The notes below the pieces were generated by a model that worked only from the letters and a program-made list of their open reading frames with translations, searched no databases and was not told the DNA's origin. Position numbers and translations under genes: made by a program. This document shows positions 16,985 to 25,318 of a DNA stretch of 64,000 bases, one piece after another. The stretch's first letter is position 1; each line of letters opens with the position of its first letter. The stretch is from CAIJXB01 sp964455905 (GTDB lineage Bacteria > Chlamydiota > Chlamydiia > Chlamydiales > Rhabdochlamydiaceae): positions 124,001 through 188,000 of the forward strand of contig CAYVYN010000001.1 in assembly GCA_964455905.1 (NCBI GenBank), given 5' to 3'.

Positions 16985-18124
16985 ATGGAAAATATGTCAT
17001 CAAAATTCAGAAAATATCACTTAACTACTATTTTAGAGTTATTCATAAAACAAAACCTCCCATTAGACCTTTTCTTAAAAAATTACTTTAAAGAAAATAA
17101 ATCTATAGGCTCTCACGACAGAAAATTCTTAACCGAAAACATTTATAAAATGATTCGATGGAGAGGTCTTGTTAGATATCTTTGCAAAGACGATTTATCC
17201 ATAGAAAATCAAATTGAAATCCTTGAAACTCTAAATCCAGAAGAATATTTATCAAATAAAACTATTCCGCTTCATGCAAGACTTAGTTTTCCTCAAGCTT
17301 ATTTTGACTTCCTGCTAGAAGAACTTGGAGAAGAAAAAACGAAAGAATTTTGTTTACAATCAAATTACCCGGCTCCGACAACCATTAGAACAAACGTTCT
17401 AAAAACAACCCGAGAAAATTTGAACGATAGACTTTCAAAATCACAAGAAGTTATTTTAGGAGCACACAGCCCTCTAGCTATTCATTTTGCCCACAGAGTA
17501 AACTTTTTAACGCTTCCAGAATTCAAAGAAGGACTGTTTGAAGTCCAAGATGAAGCAAGTCAACTAGTTTCCCTTGAAGTGAAGGTCAAACCTGGAGACC
17601 ACTTCCTTGACTACTGCGCGGGATCTGGCGGAAAATCTTTAGCTATAGCACCTCAAATGAAAGGAAAGGGGCAACTCTATCTCCACGACACACGAACATA
17701 TCCCTTAGGTGAAGCGAAAAAGAGATTAAAAAGAGCTGGCATTCAAAATGCAAAAGTCATAGATCCTTTAGAACTAAAAAAACAAAACCTACACGGAAAA
17801 ATGGATTGGGTTTTAGCAGATGTCCCTTGTAGTGGATCTGGAACATTACGAAGAAATCCAGATATGAAATGGAAATTCGACCTAAAAGCTTTAGAAAACA
17901 CTCAGCTCCTTCAAAGAGAAATTTTTGCCAAAGCGCTGACTTTTGTAAAACAAAATGGATACATAGTCTACTCCACATGCAGCGTTTTCCCTGCTGAAAA
18001 CGAAAAGCAAACAGAATTTTTCCTAAAAAACTTTCCTGTAAAAAGAGCTTCTCCGAGTTTTTTTTCATTTCCTTCTAAAGGAGGAATGGATGGTTTTTAC
18101 TCTGTAGTGTTACAGAAATGCTAA
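16985..18124 (+). CDS. RsmB-like rRNA cytosine-C5 methyltransferase (NOL1/NOP2/Sun family)
   Basis: An S-adenosylmethionine-dependent m5C methyltransferase of 379 aa. The SAM-binding motif is DYCAGSGGKSLAIAPQM, motif IV is DVPCSGSGTLRRNPDMKW with its Cys, and motif VI is IVYSTCSVFPAEN with the catalytic Cys. The N-terminal region resembles the NusB-like part of RsmB but is short. Two ATGs lie close together (16985 and 16994); the first is used. It likely modifies 16S rRNA, though another rRNA or tRNA substrate is possible. Confidence 0.85.
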   Translation: MENMSSKFRKYHLTTILELFIKQNLPLDLFLKNYFKENKSIGSHDRKFLTENIYKMIRWRGLVRYLCKDDLSIENQIEILETLNPEEYLSNKTIPLHARLSFPQAYFDFLLEELGEEKTKEFCLQSNYPAPTTIRTNVLKTTRENLNDRLSKSQEVILGAHSPLAIHFAHRVNFLTLPEFKEGLFEVQDEASQLVSLEVKVKPGDHFLDYCAGSGGKSLAIAPQMKGKGQLYLHDTRTYPLGEAKKRLKRAGIQNAKVIDPLELKKQNLHGKMDWVLADVPCSGSGTLRRNPDMKWKFDLKALENTQLLQREIFAKALTFVKQNGYIVYSTCSVFPAENEKQTEFFLKNFPVKRASPSFFSFPSKGGMDGFYSVVLQKC

Positions 18125-18177
18125 AGTTGGTATACTCCAAGTTTTTCAAACTGTTACAAAAAAATTAGGCTAGGCTT

Positions 18178-19260
18178 ATGTTCAAAAGAAAAATACTTTA
18201 CGCTTCTTGTGCTTTGTTTTTACTTACCAATACGGTTTCTCTTTTAGCAAATCCAGCCTTCTCGATGGAAGAACCCAACCACCTTGTGATCCAAAATCGC
18301 ATTCTTGCCAAAGTAAACGGAAAAACCTTATCAGTGCTCGACGTCGTAAAGAAAATGGAAGTCTACTTTAATAAGTACTATCCACAATATAGCGACTCAT
18401 TACAAGCAAAGCATCAATATTTTTCTTCTCAATGGAAAGAAACTCTCTTACAAATGATTGATCAAGAACTTATTTTAGCAGATGCAGAAAAAATGGAGCT
18501 AAAAGTCACTGAAGCAGAAGTCAGAGAATCGATCTTAGAAAAATTTGGCCCTAACGTAATGGCTTCACTTGATAAATTAGGTCTTTCCTACGAAGAAGCC
18601 AAATCAATGGTTCACTCTGAAATTGTTGTACAAAGAATGACTTGGTTTAAAGTCCACGCAAAAGCTTTGAGCGCTGTAAACATCCCGGATGTAAGAGCTG
18701 CTTATGCTAGTTACTGCGAAAAAAATCCAGCTAAAGAAGAGTGGGAATATCAAGTCTTATCGATCAAGGCAGAAACAGATGAAATAGCCGATACGATTGC
18801 AAAAGAATTATCCATATTATGCCAAGAAACACCCAGTAACTTACCCTTGGTATTAAATGAAAATAACTCCATAGAAAAGCTTATTTCCGAAACTAAAGGA
18901 ACTCCGACTTCTCCAGTTACTGTTTCAGGGATTTTAAAATCAGATAATAAAAATATTTCTAACGCATATAGAAGCATTCTTTCTTCCTTAACAAAAAATG
19001 GCATTAGCAAACCAATCAAACAGGTGACCAAAGTCGGACAAGGTGAACTTTATCGAATTTTCAGACTAATTAATCATACAAAAAAGCCGACACCCAGCTT
19101 TCGTTCGATGCAAGATAAACTCCACGATGCTCTTTTACAAACAGCTGTAGAAAAACAATCTCAAGAGTATATAACTAAACTACGGAACCGTTACGGTTTT
19201 GATGCAAAAAATCTTGAAGAAACCATCCCGTCGGGATTCCAACCCTTTTCGTTAAAATGA
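18178..19260 (+). CDS. SurA-like periplasmic chaperone
   Basis: The 360-aa precursor has a signal peptide (KRKILYASCALFLLTNTVSLLA, written shorter here as ILYASCALFLLTNTVSLLA) and then a SurA N-domain pattern: NRILAKVNGKTLSVLDVVKK, and WKETLLQMIDQELILADAEK. The helical part continues with LKVTEAEVRESILEKFG. I see no clear parvulin active site in the C-terminal half. In C. trachomatis an equivalent gene (CT355) precedes ksgA (CT354), as here; the stop overlaps the rsmA ATG. A role in outer-membrane protein folding is inferred. Confidence 0.75.
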   Translation: MFKRKILYASCALFLLTNTVSLLANPAFSMEEPNHLVIQNRILAKVNGKTLSVLDVVKKMEVYFNKYYPQYSDSLQAKHQYFSSQWKETLLQMIDQELILADAEKMELKVTEAEVRESILEKFGPNVMASLDKLGLSYEEAKSMVHSEIVVQRMTWFKVHAKALSAVNIPDVRAAYASYCEKNPAKEEWEYQVLSIKAETDEIADTIAKELSILCQETPSNLPLVLNENNSIEKLISETKGTPTSPVTVSGILKSDNKNISNAYRSILSSLTKNGISKPIKQVTKVGQGELYRIFRLINHTKKPTPSFRSMQDKLHDALLQTAVEKQSQEYITKLRNRYGFDAKNLEETIPSGFQPFSLK

Positions 19261-20129
19261 GTATTAGTCACCCAAGAAATCTTATTGCTTTTCTTTCTGA
19301 GAACGGCCTTTATGCAAAAAAAAGCGCTTCGCAAAACTTTCTTGTCGACGAAAATATCGTCCATAAAATTTTAAAAGAAGCTAAAGTTCTTCCTGGTGAT
19401 CTTATTTTAGAAATTGGCCCCGGCCCCGGGGCTCTTACCGAAGCTCTTTTAAAAATGGGGTGTCGTGTTTGCGCTGTAGAAAAAGATCCCAAATTAGCTG
19501 AACTTTTACGAAGACTTTGTCCTGACGAGTCGCTTTTACAAATCTTTTCGGAAGATTTTCTAGAATTTCCTGTAGAAGAGTTTTTACAAAAAAACTTACC
19601 TCCAGGGAAAAAAGCAAAAGTTGTAGCTAACCTTCCTTATCACATAACAACGCCCATTCTAACGAAGTTAGTACCTCTCCACTCTCTTCTTTCAGACTTA
19701 GTTGTGATGGTTCAAAAAGAGGTAGCAGAGCGTTGTATTGCTAAAGAAGGCGAAGAAAACTACAGCTCATTAAGTCTTTTCTTACAATTTTTCACTAAAC
19801 CAAAATATGGATTTACGGTAGAGCCAACCTGTTTTTTGCCGAAACCTTCTGTTCAATCCGCAATTATTCACTTTGAATTAAAAGAATCTCCAGCAGTAGC
19901 GGATCAAAATTTTTTATTTGAACTAATCAGAACGTCGTTTGGAAAACGACGAAAAATGCTAAGAACTTCCTTAAAAGAAATACTTCCCTCAGCGTTCGTA
20001 GAAGAAGCGCTCAAAAAACAAAAACTCAATCCTCTATGTAGGCCTGAAGAACTCTCTTTAAATCAATTTATCATTCTTTGTGCGGATCTTTTACCCCTAA
20101 TTAATGATTCATTAAAAGATGAAAAATAA
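19257..20129 (+). CDS. rsmA: 16S rRNA dimethyladenosine transferase
   Basis: KsgA dimethylates two adjacent adenines near the 3' end of 16S rRNA. The 290-aa chain shows KKSASQNFLVDENIVHKIL, the SAM site ILEIGPGPGALTEALLK, and the catalytic motif VVANLPYHITTPIL. FTVEPTCFLPKPSVQSAII follows. Its ATG overlaps the upstream TGA (ATGA), and its end overlaps the next gene by 11 nt, so all three are probably co-translated. Confidence 0.97.
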   Translation: MSISHPRNLIAFLSENGLYAKKSASQNFLVDENIVHKILKEAKVLPGDLILEIGPGPGALTEALLKMGCRVCAVEKDPKLAELLRRLCPDESLLQIFSEDFLEFPVEEFLQKNLPPGKKAKVVANLPYHITTPILTKLVPLHSLLSDLVVMVQKEVAERCIAKEGEENYSSLSLFLQFFTKPKYGFTVEPTCFLPKPSVQSAIIHFELKESPAVADQNFLFELIRTSFGKRRKMLRTSLKEILPSAFVEEALKKQKLNPLCRPEELSLNQFIILCADLLPLINDSLKDEK

Positions 20130-21633
20130 AATACTTTTGATTTCATTCGCTTTTTTTAATCTGGTCAATTCTTCAATTATTACAGAAATAGAACAAGACT
20201 ATCAACAAGCTGCGTACCTACTCCAACAAAAAATTGAAGAAAAGAACATATCTCCTGAAGACATCAGGAGAATTTTTTTTGAAATACAAAAAGAACAATC
20301 TCTTTATCACTATAAAAGCATTTCAAATCTAAAAAAAACCATACACGAAATCCTACTTGCAATTGATCCGATAATAGCTTCTGACATTTCTATTATAATG
20401 AATAAATTACAACATTTATTAAGTGAATTAAAAATATACTACCATGACCTACAACACAGCCTAGAAGTCGCTTTAGCTACAGCTCAAATACTAACAACAA
20501 ATTTTGAAAACAAACTCAACAGTGACCCAAAATCAATTCTTCTAGCAGTGACAGCCGCTCTTTTTCACGATATTGGATATAGCAATCAAAAAGAAATTCT
20601 AGATTTCCTTAAAAGTTTAAATCCAACCCATTATACTCCACTCTTTTTACAATCTAAAAATGAAAAATTTATAGAAAAATTTAATCAAGTTTTAAAAAGG
20701 GTCAGAGAAAATGAACCTCTGACAGGCGCTGAATTCCATTTATACCACGTATACTTAGGACAAATAAGTATAGAGCACATACTCTCTTCTTTAAAAAAAG
20801 ATCTATACTACGGTCATTTCTTATTACATCCAGATTCTTTAGAAAAAATCAAAGCGATGATTAGCCTAACAGATATAAAACCCGACTTGAATAACTATAG
20901 AGAAGGCAGACAGCTTTTCTTAAAAAACGAAGGACTTTTTCTTCATGGAGAAGCCTTGCGAACGAGTGATTTAGTTTCACAATTAAGTACTTGCAGCCGG
21001 CAAGGAAAAGTCCTCTCTCTTTATCACGAACTTTTTTTAGGGGAAGATTCTCCATTTTGGATTGGAGGCCTCAGTTTTCTTGCAACAGGTGTTGATTTTT
21101 ACGAAAATTTTGCTAAAAAACAATTCAGCAGCCATGCTTTATCTCTTTTAAATCAATTTCTAAAATCTCATACACTAACCCAGAAACTTCTTTTTTTAAA
21201 TTTATTTCAAAGTAAACTATTTCAGATCCCCTACAAAAAATTATTAAGTGGAGAACCGATTACAGAAGTTGATCTTGCTATTTTAGAAGGACTCCATGAT
21301 AACGAATTAGAGATTGAAGTTCTTCACCTTTTTCAAGCAGTCAAATACGTAAGAGAAAAAACTCCTATTCCATCTGAAATATATTCTTCGCTAAAAGCTG
21401 TTTTAGAAAAGAAAAATTCAGTTTTAGAAGTCGCAATAGGAGACGATGTCAGAATTACTCTAATACAAGATGCTTTAATCAAAAAAAACATTAACTTAGC
21501 TTTGGATCTTTTTCAAAAAGAGGAATTCAGAAAAATTGACAGTTTATTTGCTAGAGAAAAAGACCATCAAACCATCGAAGCTACAATTCAAACGTTAAAA
21601 GAAAAATCTAACTCTAGCGTGCTTCAACCTTAA
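20119..21633 (+). CDS. Exported HD-domain protein with cyclic-nucleotide phosphodiesterase-like motifs
   Basis: I do not know this 504-aa protein by name. A signal-peptide-like start (MKNKILLISFAFFNLVNSS) is followed by a helical region and an HD domain. YYHDLQHSLEVALA (His109, His113) recalls the YHNxxHA motif of class I cyclic-nucleotide phosphodiesterases, AALFHDIGY gives the HD pair at 150-151, and RTSDLVSQLS (Asp284) fits the last metal ligand. The second His of the usual HDxxH is a Tyr. The gene overlaps rsmA by 11 nt and meets the dacF-like gene tail to tail with a 20-nt overlap. Substrate and location are inference. Confidence 0.65.
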   Translation: MKNKILLISFAFFNLVNSSIITEIEQDYQQAAYLLQQKIEEKNISPEDIRRIFFEIQKEQSLYHYKSISNLKKTIHEILLAIDPIIASDISIIMNKLQHLLSELKIYYHDLQHSLEVALATAQILTTNFENKLNSDPKSILLAVTAALFHDIGYSNQKEILDFLKSLNPTHYTPLFLQSKNEKFIEKFNQVLKRVRENEPLTGAEFHLYHVYLGQISIEHILSSLKKDLYYGHFLLHPDSLEKIKAMISLTDIKPDLNNYREGRQLFLKNEGLFLHGEALRTSDLVSQLSTCSRQGKVLSLYHELFLGEDSPFWIGGLSFLATGVDFYENFAKKQFSSHALSLLNQFLKSHTLTQKLLFLNLFQSKLFQIPYKKLLSGEPITEVDLAILEGLHDNELEIEVLHLFQAVKYVREKTPIPSEIYSSLKAVLEKKNSVLEVAIGDDVRITLIQDALIKKNINLALDLFQKEEFRKIDSLFAREKDHQTIEATIQTLKEKSNSSVLQP

Positions 21634-22939
21634 TTTTTCTTCGATATTTTTTGTATAAAACTCCAAAAGAAGCCAACAATAGCATAAAACCAAAACAATA
21701 TCCTAAATACACTTTTTTTGCTTTTAGATACAAAACAAGTTTTTGCTTACTTTTCTCAATCTGGTACATCACTGTAGGATGTATAGGCTTTGCCGCAAGC
21801 AAAGGAATAGTTTTAATGAGAGAGCCATCCCCATCTACGAGCTGTATAACTCCAACTTCATCTCCTTTGCTTAAAGGAAGAGAACAATTTAACCAAAGAA
21901 TTCTAGGAAAAAACTCTTGTTTCTCAGAGGGATAAAATGAAACAATTACATCTTCCGGCAAAACAGCTACAAGATTTTCTTTAGCGCCTTCAATCGTTTT
22001 ATGAAAAACATCATGTTCTTGAGATAAGAGCTTTCTTGTTTGCTTGGGCTCATTGAAAGCAGCTTCAAATAACTGAATAACACTTCTATATCGTTTAGCA
22101 AGCTCATCACAACCTGCGACTACAGCAATCAATTTTCTATCACCTTTTTCAGCTGAAGCCACTATAGTAAACCCCGATTTGACAGTATACCCAGTTTTTA
22201 CCCCTGTGGCATATGGATAAAAATATTTACCAGGCTTTACTAAATGATTGTTTTGTAAAAGCCAGGAAGCTGCTTGTTTATTCGTTTCCTTTCTCTCAAA
22301 TCTTGTTGAAGAAACGACTTCCCTAAATAAGGGATATTTCAACGCCTCTCTTGCCATCAATGCTAAATCGTAAGCGGTTGTCGTATGACTTTCATCTGGA
22401 AGTCCATGAGGATTTTTAAAATTTGTATTTTTACAGCCTAATTCCTTTAAAAAAACATTCAATTCATCTACAAAATCCGAAATACTATCAGACACAGTTT
22501 CAGCTAACACATTTGCAGCATCGTTTCCAGAAGGCAGCATCAAACCATATAACAAAGTTTTAAAATCAAGTTCCTCTCCTGTCTTAATACCCATATGAGT
22601 TCCCCCGAATTCCAGACGATACGAAGGATGCTTTCCGGTAGATCTTCTCATCACCGAAGAAACAGTCCCTAAGGCATCGGAAGAAGCAATAATTTTATCA
22701 TCCCACAAACCTCCTTTTGTTTTATGAAGAACATAAAGGGCTGTCGCTAATTTGGTCGTACTAGCTGGATAGCATGATGATTCAGCATTTTTAGAAAAAA
22801 GAATTTTACCGTTTTCTGCATTAATTAACACGCCGATGGGAGCAGCTATATCACACTGAATAAGGGTCGCAGAAACTTGTCCGTTATAGCAAAAAAAACA
22901 AGACAGAAATAAAATTAGTGATTTTTTGTTTTTATTCAT
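21614..22939 (-). CDS. D-alanyl-D-alanine carboxypeptidase (PBP5/6 type)
   Basis: A serine-type peptidase of the DacA/DacF family, 441 aa, that trims peptidoglycan stem peptides. It has a signal peptide, the SxxK box in CYPASTTKLATALYVL (Ser60, Lys63), the SGN box in LPSGNDAANVLAE and the KTG box in YATGVKTGYTVKSG. The protein ends with a membrane segment (FGFMLLLASFGVLY) and a basic tail. C. trachomatis has dacF (CT551) in the same neighbourhood. It converges on the HD-domain gene. Confidence 0.93.
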   Translation of the reverse strand: MNKNKKSLILFLSCFFCYNGQVSATLIQCDIAAPIGVLINAENGKILFSKNAESSCYPASTTKLATALYVLHKTKGGLWDDKIIASSDALGTVSSVMRRSTGKHPSYRLEFGGTHMGIKTGEELDFKTLLYGLMLPSGNDAANVLAETVSDSISDFVDELNVFLKELGCKNTNFKNPHGLPDESHTTTAYDLALMAREALKYPLFREVVSSTRFERKETNKQAASWLLQNNHLVKPGKYFYPYATGVKTGYTVKSGFTIVASAEKGDRKLIAVVAGCDELAKRYRSVIQLFEAAFNEPKQTRKLLSQEHDVFHKTIEGAKENLVAVLPEDVIVSFYPSEKQEFFPRILWLNCSLPLSKGDEVGVIQLVDGDGSLIKTIPLLAAKPIHPTVMYQIEKSKQKLVLYLKAKKVYLGYCFGFMLLLASFGVLYKKYRRKIKVEAR

Positions 22940-23135
22940 TGATAATCAACACATTAAAAAATCCAAACAAGCTTTTTTGAACCCTTCAAAAAAGCGATTA
23001 ATAAAAAATTTTACGCCTTTTGCTGTTATTCTCTTTAAAAAAAAAAGACAACATGGTCATATGAAATTTTTAGGAGCTGTGCACACACCCATTCCTCCTA
23101 TAGTCAACTAACAGCACAACAAAAGAGCAGAAAAA

Positions 23136-23570
23136 ATGAACCCAATTCAACTGGAAGAAGCTTACAAAACATTCACTGAAAATTTCAACAAATGGGCGCC
23201 TGATGAATGTATCCAAGTCAACCTCCAACTTCTACAAGACCTTGGGCTTCTTAATAACTGGGAAGCTGATCCTAGCACCTCGGAGTCGCTTACCCAACAA
23301 TTTCACGTCATAGAAACTAATGATAAAGTGACTCTCTTTAACGACCAATTTGCCGTGTGGATCGTGCCTCAAATCCAAACGGAAATTCCAAGTACTCTAA
23401 TAATGGTCGCTATGATGCAAAACTTAAAACCACACCTCGAAATAGTATATACTACCGCTGGGGTATATAACACTCCTAAATATATACTTAAAGTTCTTCA
23501 ACACTTTATGACAGAAATGTTGGATACAGAAGCTTTACTTTCTTCTATAGAAAAGAAAAAAAATGCTTAA
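23136..23570 (+). CDS. Conserved chlamydial hypothetical protein, CT550 position
   Basis: A 144-aa soluble protein without a signal peptide or a motif I recognise. It starts MNPIQLEEAYKTFTENFNK and is mildly acidic. It lies between the dacF-like gene and the LptE-like gene, the place of CT550 in C. trachomatis. It converges on the LptE-like gene with a 4-nt overlap (shared TTAA). The upstream region holds a TAGGAG/CTCCTA inverted repeat near 23070-23101 whose meaning is unclear. Function unknown. Confidence 0.6.
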   Translation: MNPIQLEEAYKTFTENFNKWAPDECIQVNLQLLQDLGLLNNWEADPSTSESLTQQFHVIETNDKVTLFNDQFAVWIVPQIQTEIPSTLIMVAMMQNLKPHLEIVYTTAGVYNTPKYILKVLQHFMTEMLDTEALLSSIEKKKNA

Positions 23571-24178
23571 AATCCATACTCATCTCGAAGTTCAGGTAAT
23601 TTTTGTACAAGACCTCCCACAATCTTATGTGAAAGCTTTCGAAAAACAGGTTTTGCAGCAGCATCATAAGCACCTTCTCCAGAATCGAGCTGACCTAAAG
23701 AAAATGGCATGATGGGCTCTTTTTTAGCAAAAAGCAAGTCTCTCGGCGATCCAGGATCTGTATAATCATAATCCGCATAAGCTTTAACATTTTCCGGACC
23801 AAACAAAAGAGAACCGGAAACACCATCTAATAAAGACACAGCGACAACAACAGATCTCCTATCCTCTACTCCTAATAAATTTCTTTCTAGATGAGCCCCT
23901 GTGTTGTCTCGATCGTAACGAAATCCGATTCGATCATGAGAGTCCGATAGAATTTCAACTTTTAATAGTAAATCTCCGCCGGTCTGCACCACACGAAAAT
24001 TTCCAGAAGAGGCTAACTGATAAACCAATTCATTGTTTAAAAGAGCCTCCGAATCTCCAGAAATATAAGGAACTGTAATCGAAACTTCTTTTGACAAACT
24101 CCCGTCAACAGGCTCATCCAGACTATATCTATAGCCACAAGAAGAAAGAATGCACAAAAAAACTAAAGCAAATTTCAT
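23567..24178 (-). CDS. LptE-like lipoprotein (CT548 position)
   Basis: The 203-aa precursor has a short lipoprotein signal ending LCILSSC, and the mature protein starts CGYRYS, as in LptE lipoproteins that help LptD insert lipopolysaccharide in the outer membrane. The body has ALLNNELVYQLASSGNFRVV and VVVAVSLLDGVSGSLLF, in keeping with that fold. It starts within the stop region of the BamD-like gene (4-nt overlap). LptE is the best guess from the CGY start, size and synteny. Confidence 0.65.
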   Translation of the reverse strand: MKFALVFLCILSSCGYRYSLDEPVDGSLSKEVSITVPYISGDSEALLNNELVYQLASSGNFRVVQTGGDLLLKVEILSDSHDRIGFRYDRDNTGAHLERNLLGVEDRRSVVVAVSLLDGVSGSLLFGPENVKAYADYDYTDPGSPRDLLFAKKEPIMPFSLGQLDSGEGAYDAAAKPVFRKLSHKIVGGLVQKLPELRDEYGF

Positions 24179-25218
24179 CGAACCACAGAAGAATTACTAT
24201 CCTTACCTTCTTCTCCTTCTACAATAACTCTTTGACTGCTTTCTGGAATTTTAACTTTGGAATCTTTTTTAGACTGCTTTGCCTCTAAAATATCGAAGCG
24301 TTTTTTTGATTTTTGAGCAGTCTTAGTAAGAGGATACTTTACCATTATTTTATTATAATAAATAATCGAAGCTGCTGGTTTATTGGTTCTTTCGTAAAAC
24401 TGCGCAGTTGTATATAGAGCTTCAGCATAAATTTCCGCCATATCAAGTAAAATAAGCTCTGCTTCAGCAATTTTTTCTTGGCCAGGAAATTCTGACTTAA
24501 ACTTCTTAACCGTTATTTCTGCTAAATCTAGGTAATCGGGATCTGGAAATTCTTTTTTTGCCTGCATATAATAGGTGTTTACAATAGCCACATAGCTGTC
24601 TGCGGCGAGCGGATGTTTAGGAAATCGGCGTAAGAGAGTTTGCAACGTTTCAATACTTTCTTTAAATTCTTCTTCATGCAAAAGAACAGATGCTTTTCCA
24701 AAAAGAGATTGTACGGCTAAATCATGTTGTGGTAACCCCATAATGATTTCATCGTAAATAGCAATAGCTTCTTGACGAGCAGGCATCCACTTCGGCAAGT
24801 CTTGCTTACCTAACAATCTTCTCTTCTCTCCCTGTTCAAATAATTTTGCGATTTGAAATTTATATTCCATTGCCTCTTCAAAAAACTTAGGAGATGTTTG
24901 TTTTTTTAAATAAAGAGAAAAGTTTTCATTAGCAAAATCAAATTCATTCATATTAAAATAAGCAATAGCACAATAAAAATAGGAATCAAGCGCAAATGCC
25001 GTAGAAGGAAAATTTTTAATGACTATACGAGCTTGCCTAACAACTTCTAACCAGTTTTTTGCTTCTAGAGCTTCCTTCACCAATCCATAGTGATCCTGCA
25101 CAGATAAAGTCGCAAGCTCGTGAACGTTAATTAAACGACCGTCTTTAACTGTATAAGCCGCATGTGAAGCAATGGGCAGAGTTAAAATCCCTGCTGTAAA
25201 AAGAATTAGAGACTTCAT
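24175..25218 (-). CDS. BamD-like tetratricopeptide protein (CT547 position)
   Basis: A 347-aa exported protein. The ATG at 25218 follows GGGGTG and was chosen over a GTG two codons upstream. After a signal peptide (SLILFTAGILTLPIASHAA) come TPR-like helices such as WLEVVRQARIVIKNFPSTAF, ALDSYFYCAIAYFNMNEFDF and LRRFPKHPLAADSYVAIVNT, the BamD pattern of the outer-membrane barrel assembly complex. There is no lipobox Cys, unlike classical BamD. It lies between dnaE and the LptE-like gene, which suggests an envelope-assembly pair. Confidence 0.7.
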   Translation of the reverse strand: MKSLILFTAGILTLPIASHAAYTVKDGRLINVHELATLSVQDHYGLVKEALEAKNWLEVVRQARIVIKNFPSTAFALDSYFYCAIAYFNMNEFDFANENFSLYLKKQTSPKFFEEAMEYKFQIAKLFEQGEKRRLLGKQDLPKWMPARQEAIAIYDEIIMGLPQHDLAVQSLFGKASVLLHEEEFKESIETLQTLLRRFPKHPLAADSYVAIVNTYYMQAKKEFPDPDYLDLAEITVKKFKSEFPGQEKIAEAELILLDMAEIYAEALYTTAQFYERTNKPAASIIYYNKIMVKYPLTKTAQKSKKRFDILEAKQSKKDSKVKIPESSQRVIVEGEEGKDSNSSVVR

Positions 25219-25318
25219 AAACACCCCAAAAGTTGGTTTAAAACATTAAAACACGTAGAGTAAAAAAGGTCAACCTACTTGTTTTTAAAACAAATATACA
25301 AAAAGCCTAAAACAGAAA

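Noticed and set aside
21599..21641. A/T-only 9-bp inverted repeat as terminator
   Set aside because: The stem has almost no G-C pairs and a 25-nt loop, too weak to call.
22926..23111. Plus-strand 61-codon frame between the carboxypeptidase gene and the CT550-like gene
   Set aside because: Basic low-complexity product without a motif or start signal; probably non-coding.
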